Source of the DNA: Mycobacterium sp. 852002-51057_SCH5723018
Lineage (GTDB): Bacteria; Actinomycetota; Actinomycetes; Mycobacteriales; Mycobacteriaceae
Direction: 5' to 3'
NCBI RefSeq assembly: GCF_001667035.1
Contig: NZ_LZIR01000027.1
Location: 1 to 64,000, forward strand
Length of the DNA stretch: 64,000 nt
Below, in pieces: positions 26,939-35,932 of the stretch. The notes below the pieces were generated by a model. That model was not told the DNA's origin. It was given only the letters and a program-made list of their open reading frames with translations, and did not search any database. Position numbers and translations under genes: made by a program. Position 1 is the stretch's first letter. Every line of letters starts with the position of its first letter.

Positions 26939-27166
26939 GTGGCGGACCGGGACCCCGAGGCCATCATGCGGGACATCGACGTCGCCCGCGACCAGCTGGC
27001 GGAAACCGTCGACTCACTCGCTGAGCGGGCCAACCCGCGCCGCCTCGCCGACGACCTCAAGGCCCGGGTGATCGACTTCGTCAAGAAGCCCGCCGTGACG
27101 GTGTCGTTGGCCGGCGTCGGTGTCCTGGTCGTCGTGGTGGTGGTGCACCGGGTCAGGAACCGCTGA
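26939..27166 (+). CDS. DUF3618 small membrane protein (Rv2520c-like)
   Basis: A 75-residue protein of the DUF3618 family: an acidic helical N-terminus (DPEAIMRDIDVARDQLAETVDSLAERANPRRLAD), then one C-terminal membrane helix (VTVSLAGVGVLVVVVVVH) ending in Arg/Asn. The start is GTG at 26939, preceded by GGGAGGA, rather than the GTG at 26900. Function is unknown; the family is actinobacterial and often near stress genes. The M. tuberculosis counterpart next to bcp is the same size as I recall. Confidence 0.82.
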   Translation: MADRDPEAIMRDIDVARDQLAETVDSLAERANPRRLADDLKARVIDFVKKPAVTVSLAGVGVLVVVVVVHRVRNR

Positions 27167-27235
27167 CGCGACGCGGGCGCTGCCACCGTAGAGGTCGCGC
27201 GTCACATCGTGGCTTCCGCAACCTGAAACATCGGT

Positions 27236-27274
27236 GCCGTCAGGGTTTCGAATTCCCGGACCCGCTGATTAAGA
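27236..27274 (-). repeat. Displaced 3' half of tRNA-Lys (attachment-site copy)
   Basis: A 39-base copy of the 3' half of the tRNA-Lys gene at 30760-30832, from the anticodon loop through the T arm to the acceptor. It matches 30763-30800 in 37 of 39 aligned columns (one inserted T, one C to T change). The 5' half is absent, so it is not a tRNA gene. It marks the far end of a tRNA-inserted islet. Confidence 0.85.
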
Positions 27275-27433
27275 ACCGGCGGTTTGGTCGCGTCCTGGCC
27301 GAGGTGGCACAGGGCAGGGATACGCATAGTTAACGCGCGTGACGTGCCGCTGACGGCGACCTGATTAAACCGCCTCTTGGACATCTTGCGCCTATGCTGG
27401 TGAACCGGGGCCTCGGAAGCGGCGGAGGGTCGG

Positions 27434-30400
27434 ATGACCGCAGCGACCGCGTGCCGCGCGTGCGGCAGCGCGCCGCGCGAGGGCGCGCGATTCTGTCACG
27501 GCTGCGGTGCACCCGTCACAGAGCACGACACGCGTGCGGAGTACAAGCAGGTGACGGTGCTGTTCGCCGATGTGGTGCATTCGATGGACATCGCCGCGGC
27601 GGTGGGCGCGGAGCGGCTGCGCGAGATCATGGGCGGCCTGGTCGAGCGTTGCACCGCGGTTGTGACACGCTACGGCGGCACGGTGGACAAGTTCACCGGC
27701 GATGGCATCATGGCGCTGTTCGGCGCGCCAATCGCATTGGAAGACCATGCTTTTCGCGCCTGCCTGACCGCCTTGGACATTCAATCGGAGGCGGCCGAAC
27801 TGGGCCGGGAAATCAAAGCGCGCGACGGCATCGACCTACAGCTGCGCGTGGGTCTCAATTCCGGTGAGGTCATCGCCGGTGAAATCGGCACCGGCACAAT
27901 GGGTTATACCGCCGTCGGCGAACAGGTGGGGATGGCCCAGCGGATGCAGTCGGTGGCCACACCTGACGGGATCATGCTCAGCGAATCGACCGCTCGATTG
28001 GTCGAGGACGCAGCGGTGCTCGATGAGCCGCTGATGGCGCGTATCAAGGGAGGCGATCGTCCGGTGCGGGCGAGGCGTCTGACAGGCATGTCCGCGGAGC
28101 GGCAACGCACTGGTCCACTGCAGTCGACATTGGTGGGTCGTGACTGGGAATTGGCGACGTTAACGGCAATGCTGGATCGCTCGATCGGCGGCCGCGGGTC
28201 GGTGATGGGCGTTGTCGGCCCTCCCGGCATCGGCAAGACCCGACTCGCGCATGAAGCCATCCAGCTCGCCACAAGTCGCGGTGTCGAGGTGTTCTCCACC
28301 TTCTGCGAATCGCACGCCACCGACGTGCCTTTTCGGGTGGTGGCGCGTCTTTTACGCGCTACCACCCAGGTCAGGGGCCTCGATGAGCAGACCGCCCGGG
28401 CGAGCCTACGCGAACGGTTTCCAAATGCCGATTCAGAAGACATGCTCTTGCTCGATGACCTGTTGGGTGTCGCCGATCCCGAAGTGCCGCTGCCCAAGAT
28501 CGACCCGGACGCGCGACGACGGCGGTTGACCGCCTTGATCAACACCGCGCAGCTGGCCCGCAGCCGGCCGGCGGTTTTTGTCGTTGAGGACGTGCACTGG
28601 ATCGACGAGGTGAGCGAGTCCATGGTCGCCGACTTTGTGGCCGTTGTCCCCCAGACCCACTCGATGGTGCTGATCACCTTCCGCCCCGAATACCGCGGAC
28701 CCCTGCTGCATGTTGCCGGCGCGCAGTCTCTTGCCCTGGCACCGTTGAGTGAGTCGGAAACATCAAGGCTGGTCGCCGAATTGGTGGGCACCGATCCGTC
28801 GGTACGTCCGATCAAGAACATCATCGCGGGGCGCGCGGCCGGCAATCCATTTTTCGCTCAGGAGATCATCCGAGAGCTCGCCGGACGGGGGGTACTAGCC
28901 GGTCAGCGTGGCCACTACACCAGCTCGGCCGATATGGGCGAAGTCCGCGTGCCGGCCACACTGCAGGCAACCATCGCCGCGCGCATCGACCGGCTTGACC
29001 CGAAAGCCAAACGAAGTCTTGCGGGCGCGGCAGTCATCGGTGCTCGGTTTAGCTGCGATTTGCTTGTCAGCCTGGGCATCGATCCGTCCGTCGCGGGGCT
29101 GATCAGCGCGGAGCTCATCGACCAAGTGTGCTTCACTCCCCGCGCCGAGTATGCGTTTCACCACCCGCTCATCCGCACCGTGGCCTATGAAGCACAGCTG
29201 AAGTCCGATCGTGCCCAAATGCACAAGCGGCTGGCCGCAGCGATTGAAGCCCATGACCCGACCTCGGTCGATCAGAACGCCGCTTTGATTGCCGAGCATT
29301 TGGAGGCCGCTTGTGAGTTGCACGCCGCGTACGGCTGGCATATGCGCGCCGCAGCGTGGGCAACCAACCGCGACATCCGCGCAGCGCGGCTGAGTTGGGA
29401 GCGCGCCCAAAAGATTGCCGACGCCCTACCCGCGGAGGACCCGGACCGAGCAGCCATGCGCATCGCCCCTCGCACCATGCTGTGCGGGATCGCCTGGCGA
29501 GTCCATGTAAATGTTGCTGGCACCCGGTTCGAGGAATTGCGTCAGTTGTGCACCGCCACCGGGGACAAGGCGTCACTGGCCATCGCCATGGCCGGGCTGG
29601 TGATAGATCATGCCTACGAGGGCCGTATCGGTGAGGCGTCGCAGCTGGCATCGGACGCGTGGACCCACACCGAGTCAATCGGCGATCCGACCCTCACGGT
29701 GGGACTGTCCTTTATGTCCACCTACGCCAAGGCTGAAAGTGGCGAAGTTGGTGACTTGCTGCTCTGGTCACAGAGGATCATCGACCTAGCCGACGGTGAC
29801 CCGTCGAAAGGGAACTTCATTATCGGGTCACCGTTGGCGCTGGCCTTCGCCTACCGGGCTCTGGCGCGTTACTTCCTGGGCCTTTCCGGGTGGCGGGAAG
29901 ACCTGCGGCATGGACTGGGCATGTCCCGCAGCGCCGATCCCATGTCACATGCCATGGTCGTGACCGTCGTCTACGGCACCGCGATACCGATGGGCGTACT
30001 CACACCCGACGATTCCGCGGTGCGCGAGTTGGAGGATGCGCTGTGCATTACCGAGAGATCCAGTGACGATCTCGCGTTGGCTCTCGCACGGATGACACTC
30101 GGTGTTGCCCTGGTGCACCTCCGAACCGTCGCGGAGCGTGACCGCGGACGCGAGCTCCTGGCCGAGGTAAGCGACGTCTTCCTGCGCCAGAAACACTCCC
30201 TCGGCGAAATACCGATTATGCGTGTGTATTTGGCACGCGAGCAGGCTCGCAATGGAGATCGCGGTGGCGCGATACCGATCATGCGCTCCGCCGTTGAAGA
30301 CCTATGTCGACAAGGACAGATGCTCGGGTGGGGAGTCCCGGCTACGCGTGTTCTAGTCGAGACACTGCTTGAACGCGGGGCCGACGCAGACATCGCCGAA

Positions 30401-30607
30401 GCCGATGCCGCGATCGAGCGGTTAGCGGCCGCACCATCCGATGATGGTCTGGCTATCCGCGAATTATGGCTGCTGCGGCTGCGCGCACTGTTGGCACGCG
30501 CCCATGGCGACGACACCGCCTATCGCGACTATCGGGATCACTACCGCGACATGGCGAGAACGCTTGGCTTCGAAGGACATATCGCGTGGGCCGAGGCAAT
30601 GCCATGA
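27434..30607 (+). CDS. Class III nucleotidyl cyclase fused to AAA/STAND ATPase and TPR-like region
   Basis: A 1057-residue signalling protein. In order: a zinc ribbon (Cys7, Cys10, Cys21, Cys24); a class III adenylate/guanylate cyclase domain (about 38-185) with metal Asp in LFADVVHS and GDGIMALFG; a P-loop ATPase with Walker A GPPGIGKTRL (about 262) and Walker B-like VVEDVHWID (about 384); then a long helical, TPR-like C-terminus. Where active cyclases have Asn four residues before Arg (VNxAxR), this one has VGMAQR, so the transition-state Asn is missing and activity is doubtful. GGAGG lies six bases before the ATG. Mycobacteria have many such cyclase-ATPase proteins; the effector is unknown. 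It is the only gene of the tRNA-Lys islet. Confidence 0.88.
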   Translation: MTAATACRACGSAPREGARFCHGCGAPVTEHDTRAEYKQVTVLFADVVHSMDIAAAVGAERLREIMGGLVERCTAVVTRYGGTVDKFTGDGIMALFGAPIALEDHAFRACLTALDIQSEAAELGREIKARDGIDLQLRVGLNSGEVIAGEIGTGTMGYTAVGEQVGMAQRMQSVATPDGIMLSESTARLVEDAAVLDEPLMARIKGGDRPVRARRLTGMSAERQRTGPLQSTLVGRDWELATLTAMLDRSIGGRGSVMGVVGPPGIGKTRLAHEAIQLATSRGVEVFSTFCESHATDVPFRVVARLLRATTQVRGLDEQTARASLRERFPNADSEDMLLLDDLLGVADPEVPLPKIDPDARRRRLTALINTAQLARSRPAVFVVEDVHWIDEVSESMVADFVAVVPQTHSMVLITFRPEYRGPLLHVAGAQSLALAPLSESETSRLVAELVGTDPSVRPIKNIIAGRAAGNPFFAQEIIRELAGRGVLAGQRGHYTSSADMGEVRVPATLQATIAARIDRLDPKAKRSLAGAAVIGARFSCDLLVSLGIDPSVAGLISAELIDQVCFTPRAEYAFHHPLIRTVAYEAQLKSDRAQMHKRLAAAIEAHDPTSVDQNAALIAEHLEAACELHAAYGWHMRAAAWATNRDIRAARLSWERAQKIADALPAEDPDRAAMRIAPRTMLCGIAWRVHVNVAGTRFEELRQLCTATGDKASLAIAMAGLVIDHAYEGRIGEASQLASDAWTHTESIGDPTLTVGLSFMSTYAKAESGEVGDLLLWSQRIIDLADGDPSKGNFIIGSPLALAFAYRALARYFLGLSGWREDLRHGLGMSRSADPMSHAMVVTVVYGTAIPMGVLTPDDSAVRELEDALCITERSSDDLALALARMTLGVALVHLRTVAERDRGRELLAEVSDVFLRQKHSLGEIPIMRVYLAREQARNGDRGGAIPIMRSAVEDLCRQGQMLGWGVPATRVLVETLLERGADADIAEADAAIERLAAAPSDDGLAIRELWLLRLRALLARAHGDDTAYRDYRDHYRDMARTLGFEGHIAWAEAMP

Positions 30608-30631
30608 TCGCGGTGGTCGTGTATGCCTCGA

Positions 30632-30684
30632 AGCGATGCGCATCGCTAGCGGTGCCAGTTGTGCCACACATCCCATGTGGCACA
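30632..30684 (+). terminator. Two hairpins after the cyclase gene
   Basis: AGCGATGCGCATCGCT (30632-30647) is a perfect 16-base palindrome. TGTGCCACA and TGTGGCACA (30660-30684) form a 9-bp stem with a 7-base loop. No T run follows, so a factor-independent terminator is only possible; they may instead be part of the element end. Confidence 0.4.
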
Positions 30685-30759
30685 GCCGGCACAGGTGGGC
30701 GGCATAGCGGCGCATAGGGGCTCCCGGAGCCGGTAGACCCTCGAAAATAGCCTCTGAAG

Positions 30760-30832
<73 letters not shown>

Positions 30833-30998
30833 GCCGCGGCCGAGACCGCGTAGGCGACAATAACAGGCGTCCTGTCGCGGAGCGAAATCCCGGATGTCCT
30901 CCAGGATAACCGCTGAGCCGCCAGGGTTGGCGCCCACGAGGGTGACGCGAGCGTTGCGGTGTGCGGTCGGCCCGGAAAGGCTTGTGGCAGATGGCGCG

Positions 30999-32237
30999 TC
31001 AGAAGAGCGTGCCGCAGTAGGGGGCCCGTTCGGTGCCGAGCGCGGCATCCAACTCGCGTATCGCACCCGGGCGCAGCTCGGTGATCCGGTTCGCTCGGTG
31101 AAGTTCCGACGGTCGGTGCGCACCCATGTAGATCGTTGCCAGGTCCCCGAGACCGATTTGGACGTCCGCGGGTCCGTCATGCGGGGTGCACTTGCCGACA
31201 CCGTCGCGGGTCTGGAGCAGGAAACGTCCCCCCGCGACGCTAAGGGGATCAGCGACTTCCAGTGCGACGTCGGCGTCGGCCGAGTAGGCGCGCGCACCGA
31301 GCGCTTCGGGCACATCCATGATTCGCATCCAGAGGAAATCGCTCATGCCCGTCGTTTTCGCGGCCAGCTGGTCCTTGAGTTTGAGCGGGAGCGGATCATC
31401 GACCGGTACCTCGATCACAATGTTGTCGAACGTCTTCGAGCCCACCAGCACCGCGAGCAGCTCGGTGTGCGCGTCGTTGGTCACCGGGCAAAAGTCCTGG
31501 ACAACCACGGTGCCAAACGGCCGGCGAAACGCGTGCGGCGACGCTCCGATCACCCGGTAGGTGAGGAAGCCGTCGGGATGAACGATGAAATTGAGGGCCG
31601 AGCCATTTTCGCGCTGCGTAATCCGGTCTTCCAGGACGTCGTCCCACCACGCGTCGTCCCGGCTCAGCGCCCCCGGAGTGATCGCGCGCCATCGGTCATA
31701 AAGCGGCGGCAAAAGGCGCGCCGCCTGGGCGGCGTCGACCTCGCGAGCGCGAATTTGGCTAGGTTTGGCTCGCAATTCCGTAAAGCGCGGCTCGATATCG
31801 TAAGTCCGCGCATAGCTGGCCACGCCGGCGCCCAAGATCTCGTAAACCGCCGGCTGGGTCGGAACACCACAAAGGATGGGATAACCGCGGTCCTGGAGTA
31901 TTCCGAAACCCTGAAGGCTGAGCCGTTGCCAAATTCCTTGCCCTTGGTGCGTCGCCGCGACCGCGATCATGGACAGCCAGGCGGCTTCGAGGCTGGCGCC
32001 GCCGGGCACGGTGAGCCGCAGCCTGTAGTACAGCGAGGTCCCGACGACGAATGGCTGCTCCGGGTCGGACATGTCCTCGGCGACGAGGATGTCTTGCAGG
32101 TTGACCCGCCGCGTCCAAGCCTCGACGTCGCGCGGATCCACCGAAATCCCGTACGCGCGGGCCTGGTTCTCGTAGACGGCTTGCCAGTCATCGTCGGTGG
32201 GATGTTTTATCCTGATGGCGTCGTCCGTTGCGTTCAT
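30999..32237 (-). CDS. Eis-family GNAT acetyltransferase
   Basis: A 412-residue acetyl-CoA-dependent N-acetyltransferase of the Eis (enhanced intracellular survival) type: N-terminal GNAT domain with the acetyl-CoA loop AVAATHQGQGIWQRL (about residues 91-105), a second GNAT-like domain, an SCP2-like C-terminal domain, and the terminal residues CGTLF whose carboxylate acts as general base in Eis. Eis enzymes acetylate amines on aminoglycosides and protein lysines. This is likely one of several mycobacterial Eis paralogues rather than eis itself, and its substrate is unknown. Divergent from the mmpL gene. Confidence 0.87.
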   Translation of the reverse strand: MNATDDAIRIKHPTDDDWQAVYENQARAYGISVDPRDVEAWTRRVNLQDILVAEDMSDPEQPFVVGTSLYYRLRLTVPGGASLEAAWLSMIAVAATHQGQGIWQRLSLQGFGILQDRGYPILCGVPTQPAVYEILGAGVASYARTYDIEPRFTELRAKPSQIRAREVDAAQAARLLPPLYDRWRAITPGALSRDDAWWDDVLEDRITQRENGSALNFIVHPDGFLTYRVIGASPHAFRRPFGTVVVQDFCPVTNDAHTELLAVLVGSKTFDNIVIEVPVDDPLPLKLKDQLAAKTTGMSDFLWMRIMDVPEALGARAYSADADVALEVADPLSVAGGRFLLQTRDGVGKCTPHDGPADVQIGLGDLATIYMGAHRPSELHRANRITELRPGAIRELDAALGTERAPYCGTLF

Positions 32238-32332
32238 CGGTGCTTCAATTCCCTACCGCCGCAGCCGAATCGGTGCTCTTTTCAAACCGATCCGCCGAAG
32301 CTTGTGTTGTGGGGTGCCGCTCGGTGCGGTAC

Positions 32333-32384
32333 CCGAGTGTCCGGGCGCTAAAACGTGGTGTTTAGTGACGCTCCCCACACTCGG
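32333..32384. promoter_or_regulatory. Nested inverted repeats upstream of mmpL
   Basis: CCGAGTGT at 32333-32340 and ACACTCGG at 32377-32384 are a perfect 8-bp dyad. Within it CTAAAAC...GTGTTTAG forms a second, imperfect dyad. It sits in the 233-base region between the divergent Eis-like and mmpL genes. Operator or mRNA stem-loop; evidence is symmetry only. Confidence 0.4.
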
Positions 32385-32470
32385 AGTCGCAAGGCGGCAG
32401 GCATGGGGGTCAGCCGGGCTGCGTTTGGGTATAGAGATACGCCGGAGGGGCTCGGCCGGAAAGGAGCCGC

Positions 32471-34828
32471 ATGCTGCACGGAATCACCCGACTCGCCATC
32501 GCTGCGCCGCGGCGCATCATCGCAGCCGCGGCGCTGATCCTGGTGGCGGCCGCGATCTTTGGCGTCCCGGTGGTCAACAACCTGTCGGCCGGCGGCTTTC
32601 AAGACCCGACCTCCGAATCCGCGCGGGCGACCGAGCTGCTCCGGGACAAGTTCGGCCAAACCGATCAAAAGATGCTGATCGTGGTCAGCACCCCCGCCGG
32701 CGCGCGCAGCGATCAGGCCCGCCGGGTCGGCACCGACATCGTCAACCACCTGAAACGATCGCCGCGGGTCATCGATGTGTCCTCCGCGTGGACCTCGTCA
32801 CCGCAGGCAGCCGCCCAGCTGGTCAGCAAGGACAACAAGTCCGGGATGATCGTGGCCGACCTCAAAGGCGGGGAGAACAACGCGCAGGACTACGCCCGCG
32901 CCCTTTCCGACGAGCTCGTGCACGACCGCGACGGGGTGACCGTGCGCGCCGGTGGCATGGCCGTGGCGTACGCCCAGATCAACCAGCAGAACGAGCGCGA
33001 CCTGCTCCTGATGGAGTCCATCGCGATTCCGCTGAGCTTCGCGGTGCTGGTGTGGGTGCTGGGCGGAGTATTGGCGGCGGCGCTGCCCGTGGTGCTGGGC
33101 GCACTTGCCATTGTCGGCACCATGTCGGTGTTGCGGCTGATCAGCTTCGCGACCGACGTGTCGACCTACGCGCTGGACCTGAGCATCGCGATGGGTCTGG
33201 CCCTGGCGATCGACTACAACCTGCTGATCATCACGCGCTATCGCGAGGAACTTGCCCGTGCCGAAGACCGGGATAGGGCGCTGTACCGCACCATGGCCAC
33301 GGCCGGTCGTACGGTGCTGTTTTCGGCCACCACCGTCGGGTTGTCGATGGCGGTGATGGCGGTGTTTCCGATGTACTTCCTCAAATCGTCCGCTTACACC
33401 ATCGTGGCCACGGCGGTCATCGTTGCCGTCGCCGCCGTCGTGGTGACCCCGGCGGCGATCGTGCTGCTGGGCCCGTGGCTGGACGCACTGGACGCGCACC
33501 AGTTGGTGCGTCGGATACTGCCTCGGGCGAAGTCGTGGCACGACCATGCGCACACGCCGGTCGACGAGCTGTTCTGGTACCGATCCACCAAGTTCGTGTT
33601 GCGCCACGCCGTGCCCGTCGGCGTGGGCGTCGTCGCGCTGCTGTTGCTGCTGGGCGTTCCCTTTCTCGGGGTGAAGTGGGGCTTCCCCGACGAGCGGGTG
33701 CTGCCCCGAACAGCGTCGGCGCGCCAGGTCGCCGACATGTTGGACAACGACTTCCCCGACGGGTTGGGGACCGCGGTATCCGTGGTTGTCCCCGACGCGC
33801 GCGGCGTTACCCCCGCCGACATCGACCGCTACGCCGCCGAACTATCCCGGGTACCCGACGTGTCGGCGGTCACGGCACCGACGGGGACGTTCGTGGCCGG
33901 GAAGCGGACCGGGCCGCCCGCCGAGCCCACCGGGATCGCCAATGGCGGCGCATTCCTCACGGTGGCCACCACCGCGCCGCTGTATTCGCAGGCCTCGGAC
34001 ACCCAGCTCGACCGGCTGCATCGTGTCGCCGGACCGGCGGGCAAGCCGGTGGAGATGACCGGGCTGGCGCAGATCAACCGTGACAGCGTCGACGCCATCA
34101 CCAAACGGATGCCGGCCGTGCTGGGACTGATCGCCGCCGTCACCTTCGTGTTGCTGTTTTTGCTCACCGGCAGCGCGGTGCTGCCGCTGCAGGCGTTGGC
34201 GTGCAACGTGTTGTCGCTAACCGCGGCGTTCGGCGCGATGGTGTGGATCTTTCAGGACGGCCATCTCGGCGCGCTCGGCACCACCCCGAACGGGACGACG
34301 AACGCCAACATCCCCGTGCTGTTGTTCTGCATCGCAGTCGGACTGGCGATGGATTACGAGGTGTTTCTGGTCTCGCGGATCCACGAATATTGGCTGGCCT
34401 CTCAAGCCGACGGGGACACTCGGCCGAGCGCGGCCGAGGCGCGTGCCGTGACTGACGAGAGCACTGCATTGGGCCTCGCCGGAATCGGTCGGGTGGTCAC
34501 CAGTGCCGCGCTGGTGATGTCTATTTCGTTCGCCGCGTTGATCCCCGCCCAGGTGTCGTTCATGCGAATGCTCGGCGTCGGCCTGACGCTTGCGGTGCTG
34601 GCGGACGCCACCCTGGTGCGAATGGTCTTGGTGCCGGCCTTTATCCATCTGCTTGGGCGGTGGACGTGGTGGGCGCCTCAGGCGTTGGTCAGCTTGCGTT
34701 CACGACGGGTGACGGGGGAATCCGCGGCCGTCGCGGTGGGCAGGCGCCGCTGGGTCGCTGACGCGTCCGACCCACGGCGGCCCTTCATACGGAGGCGGCC
34801 CACCACGGCCGTGACGGACCGTGGCTAG
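32471..34828 (+). CDS. MmpL-family RND lipid transporter
   Basis: A 785-residue integral membrane protein of the MmpL/RND class exporting lipids or small molecules. Each half begins with a membrane helix, followed by an extracytoplasmic loop (about 45-180 and 400-540), then a five-helix bundle. The Asp-Tyr pairs of proton transfer are present in both halves: LALAIDYNLL (about 249) and GLAMDYEVFL (about 627). AAAGGAG precedes the ATG at the best distance. No mmpS gene is adjacent. It is shorter than lipid-virulence MmpLs and closer in size to the small MmpL types. The cargo cannot be told. Confidence 0.9.
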   Translation: MLHGITRLAIAAPRRIIAAAALILVAAAIFGVPVVNNLSAGGFQDPTSESARATELLRDKFGQTDQKMLIVVSTPAGARSDQARRVGTDIVNHLKRSPRVIDVSSAWTSSPQAAAQLVSKDNKSGMIVADLKGGENNAQDYARALSDELVHDRDGVTVRAGGMAVAYAQINQQNERDLLLMESIAIPLSFAVLVWVLGGVLAAALPVVLGALAIVGTMSVLRLISFATDVSTYALDLSIAMGLALAIDYNLLIITRYREELARAEDRDRALYRTMATAGRTVLFSATTVGLSMAVMAVFPMYFLKSSAYTIVATAVIVAVAAVVVTPAAIVLLGPWLDALDAHQLVRRILPRAKSWHDHAHTPVDELFWYRSTKFVLRHAVPVGVGVVALLLLLGVPFLGVKWGFPDERVLPRTASARQVADMLDNDFPDGLGTAVSVVVPDARGVTPADIDRYAAELSRVPDVSAVTAPTGTFVAGKRTGPPAEPTGIANGGAFLTVATTAPLYSQASDTQLDRLHRVAGPAGKPVEMTGLAQINRDSVDAITKRMPAVLGLIAAVTFVLLFLLTGSAVLPLQALACNVLSLTAAFGAMVWIFQDGHLGALGTTPNGTTNANIPVLLFCIAVGLAMDYEVFLVSRIHEYWLASQADGDTRPSAAEARAVTDESTALGLAGIGRVVTSAALVMSISFAALIPAQVSFMRMLGVGLTLAVLADATLVRMVLVPAFIHLLGRWTWWAPQALVSLRSRRVTGESAAVAVGRRRWVADASDPRRPFIRRRPTTAVTDRG

Positions 34829-34876
34829 TGGGCGGAGAAGCTACGTGAGGCAAGGGATCCGACGGAGAATCCGCCG

Positions 34877-35779
34877 ATGACAAAGACGGATATCGCGGCG
34901 CTGCTCGCGCTGTGTTCTGCGCTGTGCATCGCGATCGGCGACGTGCTGCAGCAACGAGCCGCATACCGGATCACCGACGAGTCGGTCGGCCACATTCAAT
35001 TGTTCGGCCACCTGCTGCGCAATCGAAGGTGGTGGTGGGGCACGCTGCTGCTCGCGGGAAGCATCGCGTTGCAGGCGGCCGCGCTGGGCCAGGGTTCGGT
35101 GCTGCTGGTGCAGGCGCTGCTGGCGCTTTCGCTGCTGTTCGCCCTGCCGATCAATGCCAGGTTGTCGCACCGGAGGGTGACCGGCGGCGAGTGGATCTGG
35201 GCCGGCGTGCTTACGGCCGCGGTGATCGTGATCGTCACCGTCGGCCATCCGCAGGCCGGACGTTCCAGCGCATCCCTGGCAACGTGGGCCCCGGTGGCTT
35301 TCGTGCTGGGTCCGCTGTTGGTCGCGTGCGTCGTGATTGGCCGAATTCGGGGTGGTGCCCTGGCCGCTGCGCTGTTTGCCTTCGTGTCGGGCTCGCTGTG
35401 GGGCGTCTTTGCGGTGCTGACCAAGGAGGTCGTCGCGCGGCTCGGCGATGGCGGATGGGCGGTAGCCCGGGCTCCTGAGCTATATGCCTGCGTGCTGGTC
35501 GCGCTGGGAGGTGTCATGTTGAGCCAGTCGGCCTTTCGGGCCGGGCCGTTGACCGCCTCGATGCCGACCCTGGGCGTGGCGCAGCCGGTCGTGGCGGCGG
35601 TGCTGGGCGTCGTCGTCCTCGACGAAACGCTGCGCACCGATCGCGCCGGGACGGTCGCGTTGGCGGTGGCGGCGCTGGCGATGATGGTAGCTATCGTCAA
35701 ACTCGCGCGCGTCGAGGCCGCTGCGACCCGCAATCAGGCCGGTTCCCAGCGCCAGGGCCTCGTCCGCGAATCGGCGTAA
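34877..35779 (+). CDS. DMT-superfamily (EamA-like) membrane transporter
   Basis: A 300-residue protein with about nine to ten hydrophobic helices, including AALLALCSALCIAIGDVLQQRAA at the start and the second-repeat stretch GPLTASMPTLGVAQPVVAAVLGVVVLDE, typical of DMT permeases. Actinobacterial members of this size are uncharacterised. ATG at 34877 follows ACGGAGA. It lies 48 bases after mmpL on the same strand, so the two may share a transcript. Substrate unknown. Confidence 0.8.
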   Translation: MTKTDIAALLALCSALCIAIGDVLQQRAAYRITDESVGHIQLFGHLLRNRRWWWGTLLLAGSIALQAAALGQGSVLLVQALLALSLLFALPINARLSHRRVTGGEWIWAGVLTAAVIVIVTVGHPQAGRSSASLATWAPVAFVLGPLLVACVVIGRIRGGALAAALFAFVSGSLWGVFAVLTKEVVARLGDGGWAVARAPELYACVLVALGGVMLSQSAFRAGPLTASMPTLGVAQPVVAAVLGVVVLDETLRTDRAGTVALAVAALAMMVAIVKLARVEAAATRNQAGSQRQGLVRESA

Positions 35780-35820
35780 GGGCGGCGTGATACGCCAATT
35801 CGTGAGGCCCGCGACACCGA

Positions 35821-35896
35821 ACCGCTGACCAGCTCATCTCGCATCCCAAGCGGCCGGCAAGCATTTACAATGCATGCACTGTTTCTGGTCAGCGGT
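35821..35896. promoter_or_regulatory. 12-bp perfect inverted repeat upstream of ldtMt2
   Basis: ACCGCTGACCAG (35821-35832) and CTGGTCAGCGGT (35885-35896) are exact reverse complements with a 52-base spacer that itself holds GCATT-TAC-AATGC. The right arm ends 36 bases before the ATG. It could be a paired operator or a long stem in the mRNA leader. Confidence 0.6.
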
Positions 35897-35932
35897 GACT
35901 GAAATAACCCGTCCGAATTGGAAGGTCGCTCG

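Noticed and set aside
27236..27274. Second tRNA-Lys gene
   Set aside because: Only the 3' half is present; the D arm, 5' acceptor strand and half of the anticodon arm are missing.
27275..30759. Integrase or excisionase gene in the tRNA-Lys islet
   Set aside because: No frame with a tyrosine or serine recombinase pattern was found on either strand beside the large cyclase gene.
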